Shown: in pieces, positions 1 to 11,631 of the stretch
Layout: every line of letters begins with the position of its first letter
Position numbering within the stretch: the stretch's first letter is position 1
NCBI GenBank assembly: GCA_034638255.1
Contig: JAWPGT010000002.1
Span: 744,001 to 808,000 of the forward strand
Reading direction: 5' to 3'
DNA: 64,000 nt
Source of the DNA: Coprinus comatus
Lineage: Eukaryota; Basidiomycota; Agaricomycetes; Agaricales; Agaricaceae
Notes under the pieces: model-generated
Told to the model about the DNA's origin: nothing
Databases searched by the model: none
What the model saw: the letters and a program-made list of their open reading frames with translations, nothing else
Made by a program: the position numbers and the translations under genes

Positions 1-973
1 CCTCCATGCTGCATGGCCTAACTTCCCTTGCATGCCGTTCAAGATTCCTGAGGCCATCAAAGCACCGAAGGCGTTACTGATAATATTACCACAGTATAGA
101 ATAGCAGTACGCAATCCTAGCTCATTGGGTTTATACCATTTCGATAGCAAAAACTGTTTCCAGGTTAGATTGTCGTATTGAAAGGCTAGGCGTAGACGTC
201 ACATACTAGTGCTCCAGGGAAGAATGCAGCTTCAACGAACCCGAGGAAAAACCTCGTTAGAAGCGCACCGACGAAACTGTCGCAGTCTGTGAGAACAAGA
301 AAGGCTGAGATAAATGGGGATACGAACTTGTGTGTGATGCCTATGAGTAGCGATAGATAAAAATCAGTTTTTCCTTGACGAAAATCATGGATGATAAGAG
401 CACTCACCCGTTAAGCAAGAGATGATGCCCCATATTATCATACACACAGGGAGATACAGTGAAGGTTTTCCAATCCAATTGAGGAACATGTTACTAGGAG
501 TCCAATTAATGAACATTACATCATTTGAAATCGAAGGGTGTAAGAACTTACGATGGGATTTGCATAATAATATACCCAACATATAGGATAGACAAGAGAG
601 TAGCAAATTCTTGTCCCTTTAATCCCAGATCGGCCTCGAAACCTCGAAGACGTGCAGCACTAGACACACCCTTGTTAGATTCGGATACTTCTGCATCAAC
701 GAATCAATGAGCATACCCAGCATTATTTCTATCAATCTACATTCATTTACATTAGTACTGTATACTTAAGGTGTTAGAAAAAAGGAAGGTAACACGTACA
801 TAGTTTAAGATGTAGATGACAATCATAATACTCATCCTCAAGTCCAACTTCAACAAAAATTTCTTCTCGAGGCGTTGCCTCGCTTCGGGTCCGCCGAATT
901 CGGCGTCATTATCCTCTGTAGACGATGCTACGGAACCATGGTGTCGTCCTTCGACGTCCTTTTCGTTAGACAT
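1..973 (-). CDS. MFS transporter, Dal5/anion:cation symporter type (3' part outside window)
   Basis: Predicted plasma-membrane permease of the Dal5-like anion:cation symporter branch of the major facilitator superfamily; the substrate (carboxylate, vitamin or allantoate type) cannot be read from sequence. I start at the ATG at 973 (MSNEKDVE), because the longer frame begins only with GTG. The acidic N terminus leads into the conserved FGGPEARQRLEKK..LRMS stretch before the first membrane helix. Later exons give a helix with GYIIMQIPSNMFL and another with FVGALLTRFFLGFVEAAFF, both diagnostic of the family. A 13-nt exon at 328-340 (minus strand) is needed to keep the frame between these segments. 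The gene runs off the left edge, so only roughly the first third of a ~480-residue protein is present. It resembles the MFS gene at 5158-7051 closely in sequence and exon borders, pointing to an ancient tandem or inverted duplication. Confidence 0.85.
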
Positions 974-2029
974 TGGGTATATGTCGTCAAAAGTTCGCTG
1001 CACAATGTGTAGGGGGTCGTAACTCGAGTAGTGAGCTATTTACAAATACCCCAAGATAAAGGGCACGCGAGGAAAGCACAAGAGGAAAGAAAGAGACCAG
1101 GCAGGGGAAACCAGGAAGCGATTACTCCGAGAGAAGCACCTTGACCACATGAGACACACTCGTATAAATAGCCAAAGGAAAATATTCAACAGCGTGTGTA
1201 TAAACCGCCAATTGATGGTGTAGAGGCTAAGAAAGTCGTATGGTCCAAATAGGGGTCGGTTAAAATACATTGAATATGCCTCTATAACGGATAAATCATT
1301 TTGGAAACTCCGGATCCCCAGATTGCGTGACCTATTTGGAATTGCGTAGAGTTGAAATGTCTGAGATCCCATTATTTTCAATATCTCTGTAACTTGATGA
1401 TAATTAGTAACGGTTGGAGATCCACCAAGCCGCAGTAAGATGTTATAGTCACTTATAGTCATAATAATCTAAGCCAAACAACAGATACAGAAGTAAGGCA
1501 CGTTATTCCATATGTTATATTTTCGGTAAAGCACTCTAGCGTGAGTACTCGTGTGAGTAAGAGTTCGCACAATGTACCAGTGTATTTACCCGTTAATGTC
1601 ATACATCGGTTCTACTGGTTCTATCATTGGAGAAGGGTTACCAAGGGAAATTGGGACAGCGCTAAACAGTTCTGGAATACAGTGATGGGAGATTCCTTTC
1701 CGGTCGCATGGGCACTCCTATGAGCTCCGGACCATTTCGGCTACCTGTATATTATACTGCAATGAGACAAGTACATGTGTGTAACAGTTATTAATCAGTA
1801 AGTACTCCCAATCCTACCATGAATTTTGAACACAATAATGATAAGTCAAAACGTGGTGACGTCAGGTAAAGAGTCACGTGGACAGCGCGTCAATTGGAAC
1901 CCTTAATTGGATGTTTGTTTACTCGATTACTCAGGGCTTGACGCCGACGTTCTTGGTCGTAGGTAAGTTTATCGGACTGGCATGTTCAACTGAATTCCAA
2001 GGTGTTTCGATATAGTGTATACACCTTCC
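974..2029. other. Intergenic region between MFS and RING genes
   Basis: No gene supported over about 1.05 kb. It must hold the divergent promoters of the MFS gene on the left and the RING gene on the right. One open frame of 140 codons lies on the minus strand (1040-1462), but its product is not family-like and it has no clear extension through splice sites. Confidence 0.5.
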
Positions 2030-3348
2030 ATGGAACCGGAGTATGCAAATGCAGCTGCAGTGCAGCTCGTCGAAAATGCTCTGCTTCTTTCAGCTCGTGA
2101 TCACATAAGGCATTTCATCAACAGTCTACCAGTTCTTTCCAAGTCGCAAATACCTTTGGACGACAACTGTCCAATATGCTTAGTCCCATTTACGTCTATC
2201 TTAGAAGAACCGGGAAAGCCCAACGATAATACACGTGGTACAGAGATCCGCAAAGAAGAAATTGAAGGAGAAGAGAAAGGTATCACAAAAGTGGAAGGTT
2301 GTGGGCACATCTTTTGTCGAAGAGAGTAGGTCTTTGTTTCGTCCACAGATAGAATTACAGCTGATATAGGTGTCTTACTTGTAGCCTGGCAGAATGGGTT
2401 AGAACTTTGGTATATTCTTTTCAAATTGCATCAGCATGGGTCCTAATTCCAGCAGCATGGCAGTTGTCCGACGTGTCGCTCCTACTTCGTCCCTCCTTCT
2501 ATACTTGCTCCACTCAGGGAAGAGGAAGATGAATCATCAGACGGAGGCGAGTATATACCGCCATCTGACTTGGACTATTCTTTAGATGAGTACGAACCAG
2601 ATCCGGAGGCCTTGATGCTCGAATTAAGAGAACAATATGAGATTGACGAGGAAATTCAGAGACTTGAATCTGGTTATCCGACTGAAGAAGAAGCAAGAGA
2701 GGAATGGGAAAATGACCAGATAATACGGAGTATGGAAGATGGAACTTACATCGACCCGGAAGAGGCGAGAGAGGGATGGGAAAATGACAGGATAGTTCAG
2801 AGCATGGAGGATGGAACCTACATTGATGAGGCTACTTTGGAAGAAATGAGGCAACAATATGATGAGGCTGAAATCGAGGGAATGGAAGCCGAAGCTCGAA
2901 TAAGTGGTAAGGATAACGGAACTGGAGAAATCATACCAATTGCATCTCCACACCATGCCGATGTTGATGCAGTGATGATGGGGCAATGTATATTTGAAGA
3001 TGACGGTGCTGAAGACTCCGAATATCTCTATGATGACGACGAAGAAATGGAAGAAGATGACTATAACTATTACGACCCCGAAGAGGCTGCATTAGATCAA
3101 GAGGAATTGGATGCACTCAACCGTGATATGGGACTCACCGATGGAGAGTCGAACTGGTCGATGTCTTCTTTTACTACTGAGGATTCGAATTTTGGTAAGT
3201 AATGCTAATTTACCCAATTGGGGTATGGTCATATTGTACTCACTTCTTCCAAGGCGAAGGCCCCGATAATATCCAAGTCATCGATGGCGATGAAGCTAAA
3301 GTTGTTATCATTGGTCGCTCGCAAAACGGGGATGACGGTTCCAAATAA
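2030..3348 (+). CDS. RING-type zinc finger protein with acidic C-terminal half
   Basis: Probable E3 ubiquitin ligase. The RING begins with CPIC near residue 42, continues with CGHIFCRR, and after two introns ends with CPTC in exon 3. At the usual sixth zinc ligand (H-x2-C-x2-C) the spliced protein reads C-R-R-D, so aspartate replaces cysteine. The start is the ATG at 2030 (MEPEYANAAA); the upstream in-frame GTG at 2015 is unlikely in a eukaryote. A very short second exon encodes DLAEWVRTL. The C-terminal half is acidic and holds two near-identical repeats ending in SMEDGTYID, then runs of D and E. The last exon, after an intron at about 3196-3263, ends in the stop at 3346-3348. Total is about 385 residues. 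A shorter relative sits at 14263-14931. The RING assignment is firm; the substrate is unknown. Confidence 0.8.
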
Positions 3349-3443
3349 TCTATTTGTAGTATTTTTCATGTTGTATTCTTCTCTTGTATTTTATAACTAT
3401 TCCAATTGACTGGTCATGTATGATACATATTCTTTGTGTAGAA

Positions 3444-5125
3444 TTAATTAAGATTGGTGAGAACTGTTTCGATTGCAACACTCTCCTTTGTCTCTTTCCA
3501 TACACCTGTGAATTTGCCACTCCACCTAGGGCCTTTTCCTCCTCCTTTGATACCTAAATCAACCTTCAATCTCTCTCCTGTTTCCTTAACCATCTTATCA
3601 TCAGAGCCTATGATAAGCACAGTGCTAACAGAGTTAGGATTTTGGGCAGCAGGAGAAGAACTCAGCACAACCAAGTAAGGTGCCATCGATACCCTAGCTT
3701 TCATTTCTTCTGTAAGCACAATGGCAATCGAAGAAAGGAATCCAAGTGTATTAGAAGAATCATCAGACCTATGAAGGTGCTTCTTGAATAAACCTTCCTG
3801 AGAGCCATCCACAAGCTGGCGAACGATGTTCTTGGCGACATAGCCAGCTAATTCTGATTCTAGTTCACCCACGCGTTTGTCTGCTCTTCTGCGCTCCTCT
3901 ACTACTTGTTGAACACGCTCAGGGACAACAGGTGGGCCAGAACTCAAGATAGTAGCGGTCGAAGTGAGAAGTGAATGTGTTGTGGTAAGATGGTTTATCA
4001 AACGAGGCCCGCACAGGAAATATAAACGGACGGTAGTTGTCGAACCAGATTTTGCATCTTTGCGGGCAAGCGACTCGGTATGAGGAAGAAGGAATAACTG
4101 GAGATTCTGAATCGAAGGAAGATGAGTACCGCAGCATCTGAGAAAGATTAGATTCTATAGAATTTGCCAGACCGTATATCCAACTACTTACGGGTTGCGG
4201 TCGACGCCATCAATGACGACTACTCTTTTAACTCCACCGGTATAATCTTCGGGAAGAGCTTTGCCCACGGCACGACCGTTTTCAAGTTTGGGTACGGCAT
4301 TCAAGGCGGAATCAGCTTGGCGATCGAGTTCCTGGACTTCAACGTGTACACGGCGACCTTCAAAAACGAGTTTGTTGGCCTCGTTCTGGATGAAGAGGAT
4401 CTCTTCTTGGGTCATTCCACGAGGAAGTTCGACATAGCAGGGCTGTGGATAAGTCGTGAGTGACCAAGAGAGAGTAGGCAAGTTGAGTTTGGTCTCCAGA
4501 AGGGCAGATAGAAGGTGCTGTGCTGTGTGCATGGACATCTATATGTGTCGATCAATGAAAAGTTGTTGTGAACATTGCTGAGCTAGTACCTACATGGTCA
4601 TATCGTCTGTCGAAGTCGTTGGGCCCCAGTTCTGCAGTGACTTCGGTGCCAGGACTGAACGCAACGAGTGCATCATCGACATTGCCATTTTTAATTCGAA
4701 CATAATGAACAGCATGGCCACCATCTCTCTTGCATTGCAATACCTCCCACTGATGTCCGTCTGCAGTCGTCAACAGGCCAGTATCAGTGGGTTGGCCACC
4801 TCCCTCGGGAAAGATAACGGTATCATGCAGAATAACAAGGAGGATGGGATCATCGGGAAGAGTTGGGGAAATAACAGCCTTTTTCCCTTTTTTTCCGGGT
4901 AGAGCAGGTAGAGTTTGCTGGAGCTGAGAACTGATCACGGTCGCATGAATTGATCTACGTAGAGGATCGCCTGTGTATCATTATAAGCGGGGGCTAGATA
5001 TCTGCGTGGTTGGCAGGTTGCGACATACGCTGGCAAGCTAGAATACCAACAGGAAAGGGCTTATCGGTGCCTTCTGGGAGCCTGAAGGACGGCGATACGA
5101 TGCGGTGGTAATAGTCACTGACCAT
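3444..5125 (-). CDS. Alanyl-tRNA editing protein, AlaX type
   Basis: Trans-editing hydrolase expected to deacylate mis-charged tRNA-Ala in the cytosol (Ser-tRNA-Ala or Gly-tRNA-Ala), homologous to the AlaRS editing domain without an aminoacylation domain. Splicing joins VGILACQR to DPLRRS across an intron at about 4964-5028. The next exon has the FPEGGGQPTDTG signature of the AlaX N-terminal barrel. The following exon carries HTAQH (HxxxH zinc motif), and the last exon begins with CCGTHLP, giving the C-x3-H pair that completes the metal site. A C-terminal extension with a charged helix (VEERRRADKRVGELESELAG) resembles AlaRS C-Ala. Length is about 510 residues. I chose the ATG at 5125; it lies only 32 bp from the start codon of the divergent MFS gene. 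Confidence 0.88.
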
Positions 5126-5157
5126 ATTCAACTTACCATCACTCTCCCACACAATCA
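5126..5157. promoter_or_regulatory. Very short divergent AlaX/MFS intergenic gap
   Basis: Only 32 bp separate the chosen start codons of the AlaX gene (minus) and the MFS gene (plus). Transcription start sites must therefore lie within, or overlap, the opposing transcript, unless one of the starts is wrong. No TATA-like element is evident here. Confidence 0.35.
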
Positions 5158-7051
5158 ATGACCTCGGTCTCTCGCTCACCCTCCGGCGAGGAGAACAGAC
5201 CACTGCTTTCGTATGAGTACCCTGGTGATTCTTATCTTGTTGACCGCATCCATACCAACGTTATTGAGCTCGACGACCTCGCAGTTTCCGTTGAATATGC
5301 CGCACGACATTCTGACGATCAGTTTGGCGGGCCCGAGTCAAGACAAAGGTTAGAGAAACAACTCCTCCGTAAGCTGGATCTGCGAATGTCTATCCTTGTC
5401 ATAATCTATATTCTCAACTGTGAGTACGTACCCTCTCTGAATTCTGAAATGCCTGACATGCTATCCCGAAGATATTGACCGAAATAGCGCTGCGTAAGCG
5501 CGTTTACTCCTTCCCTGTACGGGTGCATAATCTTTTCTCAGTGCCGCGAGACTGCGTGGGTTCGAACACGACCTAGGCCTAGAAGGTTCACAGTTCGCAT
5601 CTATCCTATCCATCCTCTATGTCGGTTACATTCTCATGCAAATACCGTCGTACGTGGAGGTACTCATGTCTTTAATTTCACATCTTCATGTTTATCCAGA
5701 AACATGTTCCTCAGCCATATTGGCAAACCATCAATATACCTTCCTTGCTGCATGATTGCCTGGGGTGCTATATCTTTTTGTACAGGTTCGGTTCTTACCA
5801 GAATACCATCATAGCCCCTCCATCTTACATGACGGTTTTAAATCCAGGGCTTACAACCAAGTATGAGGCTAATCTGACCGTATCTGAACGTTGACCAATT
5901 GCAAGTATTTCCTACAGCTATCATGGTGCCCTCATTACCCGTTTCCTTCTAGGGTTTGTTGAGGCAGCCTTCTTCCCTGGCGCGTTGTTCCTGATTTCCA
6001 AATGGTACAAACGCAATGAGCTCTCACAACGAACAGCTCTTCTTTCCTGTGGCAGTCTTATCAGTAACGCCTTTGGTGCACTGATATCCTCTGCTATTCT
6101 TGATTCCATGGATGGAATTCTTGGATATACAGCGTGGCGGTGGCTATTCTTTGTTGAAGGTGGACTGACTGTGGCTGTAGCAATCCTAGCAATTTTTACC
6201 CTTCCCGACTTTCCAGAATCCAATGCCGCTTGGCTCACTCCAGTAGAACATGCCTTAGCCCAGAGGCGCATGACTGAAGATGCAGCAGTTTCATCCAAAC
6301 GTCACCCTACTTTAAGCCTTAACGAAGCCTCCAAACATGACGCGCCTATGGCGGGGCTTTACCTTGCGCTTGCGGATTGGAAGGTATGGTGGCTTGCTGC
6401 TTCTCTCACACTCTTGGTTGCTTCGTTGTCCTTCAACCTTTACTTTCCAACACTATCTGCGACGATGGGTTATAATCCAACTATCACTCTTCTTCTTTGC
6501 TCGCCGCCGTGGATGTTTGCTACCGTAGTGTCCCTATGGGTCAGTAAACATTCGGATAGAACGAATGAACGTTGTATGCACGTTGTTGTTCCCCTTTTAA
6601 TCGGTATTGGAGGGTTTATGATGGCAATGTCTACGATGAATATTGTTGTTCGCTATCTTTCTTTGTAAGGATCTTTGTGATAACATACACATTTACTTAC
6701 ATCTCATTCAGGTTTCTTATGGCTCAGTCTTACGCTGGTTTTATCTGCTTCCTTGCATGGGCCTCGTCAACAGTGTCAAGCCCTCCGGCTAAGCGTGCTG
6801 TCGCACTCGCATTCATCAATGCTACTTCACAGGCAGGAAATATCTTCAGTTCGTATATGTGGCCTAAATCATGGGGGCCGACGTACAACTATTCCTATGC
6901 GTTCTGTACGTTTACCATGGCGGGGTGCATTACAATGTGTTTTCTGTTCAGGAGGTCACTGGTGAAACTCAATAAACAAATGGACACGGAAGAAGAGAGG
7001 GGTGGTGAAGTATTGCATGGAACTGGGAAAGGATGGCGATTCCATTTTTGA
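5158..7051 (+). CDS. MFS transporter, Dal5/anion:cation symporter type
   Basis: Twelve-helix permease related to Dal5/allantoate-type symporters. The N terminus is cytosolic and acidic, with FGGPESRQRLEKQ before helix 1 (MSILVIIYILNY). Spliced exons then give YIDRNSAAAARLRGFEHDLGL, GYILMQIPSNMFLSHIGKPS and YHGALITRFLLGFVEAAFFPGALF, the family signatures. A 13-nt microexon at 5848-5860 encodes most of the GLTTN loop and restores the frame between exons ending at 5785 and starting near 5920. A large exon (about 5950-6664) covers helices 5-9, including the cytosolic loop rich in S/K. The last exon after an intron at about 6665-6713 begins FLMAQSY and ends at the TGA 7049-7051. All transmembrane segments look intact. 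Substrate unknown. It is a paralogue of the partial gene at the left edge. Confidence 0.88.
5848..5860 (+). other. 13-nt microexon of the MFS gene
   Basis: Flanked by AG on the left and GTATGA on the right. With it included, the exon ending at 5785 (TGTACAG) joins in frame to give TG-LTT-N-YHGAL, matching family conservation. The paralogue has an exon of the same size at 328-340. Confidence 0.75.
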
Positions 7052-7445
7052 ACGTTTTACCCACTCGAGTTTGTAATTGAACAAACTCCTAAACTATTCT
7101 TGTATTCTTACCCATGAGCATAAATAGCATATGCTGTTTCACTTAGATTCGTGTAGATCCATTCCACATTTGATACTATAGTCCACCTAATCTTATTAAT
7201 TCCAAATTGCCCTGTGGTGCGTTCAGATTCTTTGTTTTTTAACTATTCTCAGGCTGGAAAACCTCGGCATAACCTCGGCATAAGGTCTATCTAAATCTAG
7301 GTGGTATTTGGCAGCCTTGGCAATATACCACGGTTTCTCGGATGATTTAGAAGGGTGCCAGTCAAATGACAGTGTGGAATCGGGGCGCCAGACAGTAAGA
7401 AACCCTCTCATCCTTCTACAACTAGGTTGTTTTACATAACTACCA
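7052..7445. other. Intergenic, MFS 3' end to beta-mannosidase 5' region
   Basis: About 390 bp. No gene or RNA seen; it should hold the MFS 3' UTR and the promoter of the beta-mannosidase gene. Confidence 0.5.
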
Positions 7446-10400
7446 ATGTCAACAGTGCTCTCAAGACCCTTGGATAAATGGTCGTTCACCCAGATAGGAG
7501 GTGGTGAAGGGACGAAGAATGAAGAATGGTTGGAAGCGCAGAGCTTTCCGACTACGGTACATGCTGAGTTATTAAAGGCAGGTAGGATTCCTGACCCGGT
7601 GGGTATAATTACATTTACTCGACAGAGGATTAAACGTTAAATCATCATATATGCGCACTAGTTTATTGGATTAAATGAATGGGATGTTCAATGTAAATAT
7701 ATTGATCCTTGGTCTTGATAATCGTAATAATCAAGGATATCTTTCAGGGATCGGAGAAGCAGAATGGGCATTCAAGACAACGCTGGACGTTGCGAAGCCC
7801 GATCTCGAACATGAGAATGTTGACCTAGTCTTCGATGGCTTGGACACGTTTGCGCGTGTGATCTTAGTTCGTATTCCAAGTGGATAACATTAATTGGTAT
7901 CTTCATCTAATACATGCTCTAGAATGGAACCGAAATCTTGAAGTGAGCTCTCGGCAGAGTTTGTACGATAATTACAACTTAGACAACACTTGGTTTCAGG
8001 ACGACTAATCAGTTCATTGCCCATCGTGTCCCAGCCAAAAATCATCTCAAGGAAGGGTCTAATCAGGTTATCATTTATTTCAGCAATGCCTTTGCTAAAG
8101 TGAGATTTTTCTCGTAGTACGGAAATTAACATTGACAAGATAATAGGGGCGAGCTGAAGAACGAAAATATGGTAAACTCAATCTTTGGAACGGGGACTCG
8201 AGTCGTTTATATGTTCGCAAAGCGCAATACAAGTACGTCACGTTTATAAAGCATTGGAGACTTTTTACTCATTTTTGTAAGTTATGGATGGGATTGGGGT
8301 AATCTTATCTTCGTGGTATTCTCGGGGAATAGATCGTTAAATGATGTATTACACAGGTCCAGTTTTGATGACGGTGGGACCCTGGAAACCTATCACCTTA
8401 CAAGCATACAATAATCGTATTACCGAGCTCGACATTCGCCCTCAAGTCACCGAAAATCTAGAGGTAACACTACAGGCTGAAGTTACCTTTGCCAGCAAGA
8501 AACAGGGCAACGTTACGTTTGTGCTAGAGGCTCCAGATGATAACATTGTTGCAACATCCCCGACTATTCAGTGTGACGTGGATCGCCCAAAGGCCGATTT
8601 CAAATTCAAAGCTGGAGAGTTGAAGCTATGGTACCCAGTTGGGTACGGTGAACAGCCCTTGTACCAGCTACGAGTTGAACTGACCGATCAGGTAATTTCA
8701 ATGGCTTGGGTCTCCATTTTTTTTCACAATCTGATTCACGGATTTATCTTAAATCCAGGATGGCAATGTTGTGGACACAAAATCCGAAAAGGTTGCATTC
8801 CGCCGTGCACGAATTGTCCAGGACAAATTAATTGATCAAGAAGGGAGGACATTCCTGTTCGAGATCAACAACATCAAGATTTTCTGTGCCGGTAAGTTGG
8901 TGTCGTTCTTGAAATATCAAGACCGCACTAGTACTATCCACTAATACTTATTCTCTTGAAGGTTCCAACTGGATTCCCGCTGATTCATTCCTCACAAAGT
9001 GAGTCATGAATGCCGACTTCGTTGCAACCTGCAATACTAATGATTAAAAATAGCATTACGCCTCAGAGATATAGGGACTGGCTTCAGCTACTGGTCGATG
9101 GAAACCAGAATATGATACGTGTTTGGGGTGGAGGTATATACGAGTATGATGTCTTTTATGATATCTGTGATGGTAAGTCCAGTTCCCTTGTACCAAATCC
9201 AGCTCAATACCAACCTCATATGTAGAGCTCGGGAGTACGTATATGTACACAATAACTGAAGAGATACTTATTCAACGATGCTGTTTACTATCCAGTCCTT
9301 GTCTGGCAGGACTTCCTGTTTGGTTGTGGGCAGTATCCGGCACACGATTCATTTGTCGATTCAGTCAGAGAGGAAGCTATACAAAGCGTCAAACGATTAC
9401 GCCATCACCCTTCCGTTGTCATATTCGGTGCGTGGACCATCTACTTGTGTGAACGTAGAGATATTAAACACCTCACATTTATATAGCTGGAAATAACGAA
9501 GGTGATTTCTCGTTGTCCATATTCCGGGCTGTGTTTCTGAAGGCGTTCGATAGACTACCAGATTGCCGAATCTTTCAATCTCGACCTCGATTATTCAGAC
9601 GAGACTGGCGATTTCAGGCAAACCAACTTCCCTGCTCGGTATATCTACGAACGTGTCCTCCCAGAGGTCGTGCAAGACCACTCAAACATATTTTATCACC
9701 GCGGCTCGCCGTACAGTGGGTTTGGAAAACAGACCACTGACAAGACATATGGAGATATTCATCAATGTATGCTGTGTACTATGTCAACCTCCACATTCAA
9801 GATACTCACATTAGGATAGGGAATGTATGGCATGGATCACAGGAACCATGGCATAACTGGGATATTTTAGCTGGCCGATTTGTTTCCGAGTTTGGAATGT
9901 ATGTGGGCGGTTTTACGCCGTACCTCTTGCACCTACCCATTAACAATCGATATCTAGGCAAGGTTATCCGAATATACGGACTGTAGATTATTGGCTTGGA
10001 GGCGACAACTCCGAGAGGTTTCCACAATCGCGGTACGTTAGGCATCAATGTTTCAGATGATTCATTTAACAAGGTTTTCTATTTCTAGAGTTTCTAGTAA
10101 TCATAACAAGGCTGATGGATTCGAACGTAGACTCGAGGTTCGTTCTCATGAAAAGCTTATATTTCATTTATATAACTTGGCTTCTTATAGCTCTATCTAG
10201 TGGAGAACTTTAAGCATGCTTTTGACATGGAAAGGTTGGATACACATTGTTACTAATGAATCGTTGACTTTTTTCTGACCTTCTACATCGGACAGCTACG
10301 TCTATTATACTCAAATAATGCAAGCGGAAACTTTGGCTTCTGCCTACCGTTTGTGGAGGCGTAATTGGCGTGGACCAGGTCGTGAATATACAGCTGGTGC

Positions 10401-11215
10401 TCTCGTGTGGCAGGTTTGTGCCCCTGTGTACCACCTGAGATTCATTATATCTCATTATATATTTACCACAGATCAATGATTGTTGGCCAGTAACATCATG
10501 GGCTATTGTTGATTATTTCTTGCGTCCCAAACCTGCTTACTTTGCCATCGCCCGAGAGCTCCGTCCATACACCGTTGGCATGACTCGCAAGGAAACTCAA
10601 ACGTTTGAGCAAGACTCGGCTGCATTCTTTAATATTGAGACAACTTTGGAGATATGGGGCACTAACAGCACGCTTGAAGAAAGGAAGATCAAACTCGAGT
10701 TGACTGCGTTTGATTTACATTCCAATTGGACGGAAGGATGGACGAAGGATGTCATTTTGGCTCCTAATTCGAGCACGGAGCTCTACAAAGGCGAAGCTCC
10801 GGGCTTGCCAGTACGTACAAAGAAGAGTGAAGTGCCCAAAACTATCATTCTCTCTGCCCGATTATTGGGTAAGAATGGCGAGGTTTTGGCACGATACTCA
10901 AACTGGTGTGTAAACTATCGAACAGGATGAATGCTGATTTTGCTGATGTGTTGACAGGCCTGAGCCATTCAAGTTCATCAAATTCCCGACTGTAAAAGAC
11001 GTTGGTCTTAAGGTCACAGTAGGAGAGGATGGCGAATCAATTACCCTCGAGACTAAGAAACCTATCAAGGCATTGTCCTGGACGTTGATGGAGAAGATGT
11101 CAAATGGTCCGACCAAGCTATCGACATTGTACCTAAAGATCCTCAAACTCTCCGGGCTGTCGGACTTAAGCGGCGGGAAATCAAGGTCAGGTTTTTGGGT
11201 GACGGCACTGCTTAG
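7446..11215 (+). CDS. Beta-mannosidase, glycoside hydrolase family 2 (intracellular type)
   Basis: Hydrolyses terminal beta-D-mannose residues from beta-mannosides such as mannobiose and N-glycan core fragments (EC 3.2.1.25). About 850 residues assembled from roughly 17 exons. The N terminus (MSTVLSRPLDKW) has no signal peptide, pointing to a cytosolic or vacuolar-uptake role. The jelly-roll domain gives WIGEAEWAFKTTLDV, ENVDLVFDGLDTFARV, EILKTTNQFIAHRVP and YGWDWGPVLMTVGPW. The barrel gives IRVWGGGIYE, the acid/base motif AGNNE (exon starting near 9487) and the nucleophile motif FVSEFGM (near 9890). Many introns open short stops in the raw frames, but all splice with good GT..AG sites and phase, including a 57-nt intron between EILK and TTNQF. 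The last exons encode the C-terminal beta domains ending at TAG 11213-11215. No break seen. Confidence 0.9.
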
Positions 11216-11631
11216 AAGCATCCGTGTATGTGGCGATTACTATTGGTAACTACTAAGACATTTGCGTCAAATCTATGAATTACTACATATCATGTTCCGA
11301 GAAAGGTAGGGAAATGGGATATCAAAGAAGAAACGGAATATACCAGTTAGCAACTTGGCATTACAGAAACCCAGAGAAATTATTCTATTATAACGAATGA
11401 GTCAAACCTGTGGTCAGTCACAAACATTTCGTACGTGATCTTTCAGCTATTAAAAATATCGTAAGCGAGCGGAAAAAGGATCGCGATGGAAGTATGAGTT
11501 TGCTCTTGTTGATGGATCCGAGAAGAAGTGAAGGGTAAGTGAAGAAGATATAAGTCATGCGACATCCTTCGAAACCGTTTTCAGAAATGAGAACTCCCAA
11601 CGGAGATAGCGGAGGTCCAAGAGGGACGAGA
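11216..11631. other. Convergent intergenic region
   Basis: About 415 bp between the 3' ends of beta-mannosidase (plus) and Rheb (minus). It should contain both 3' UTRs and terminators. No other signal recognised. Confidence 0.5.

Noticed and set aside
1040..1462. 140-codon open frame on minus strand
   Set aside because: No family-like motifs, odd composition, and it lies in a probable promoter region between divergent genes.
7890..8340. Apparent interruption of beta-mannosidase
   Set aside because: Stops are inside short introns; splicing at good GT..AG sites restores the conserved sequence through EILKTTNQFIAHRV and YGWDWGPVL.
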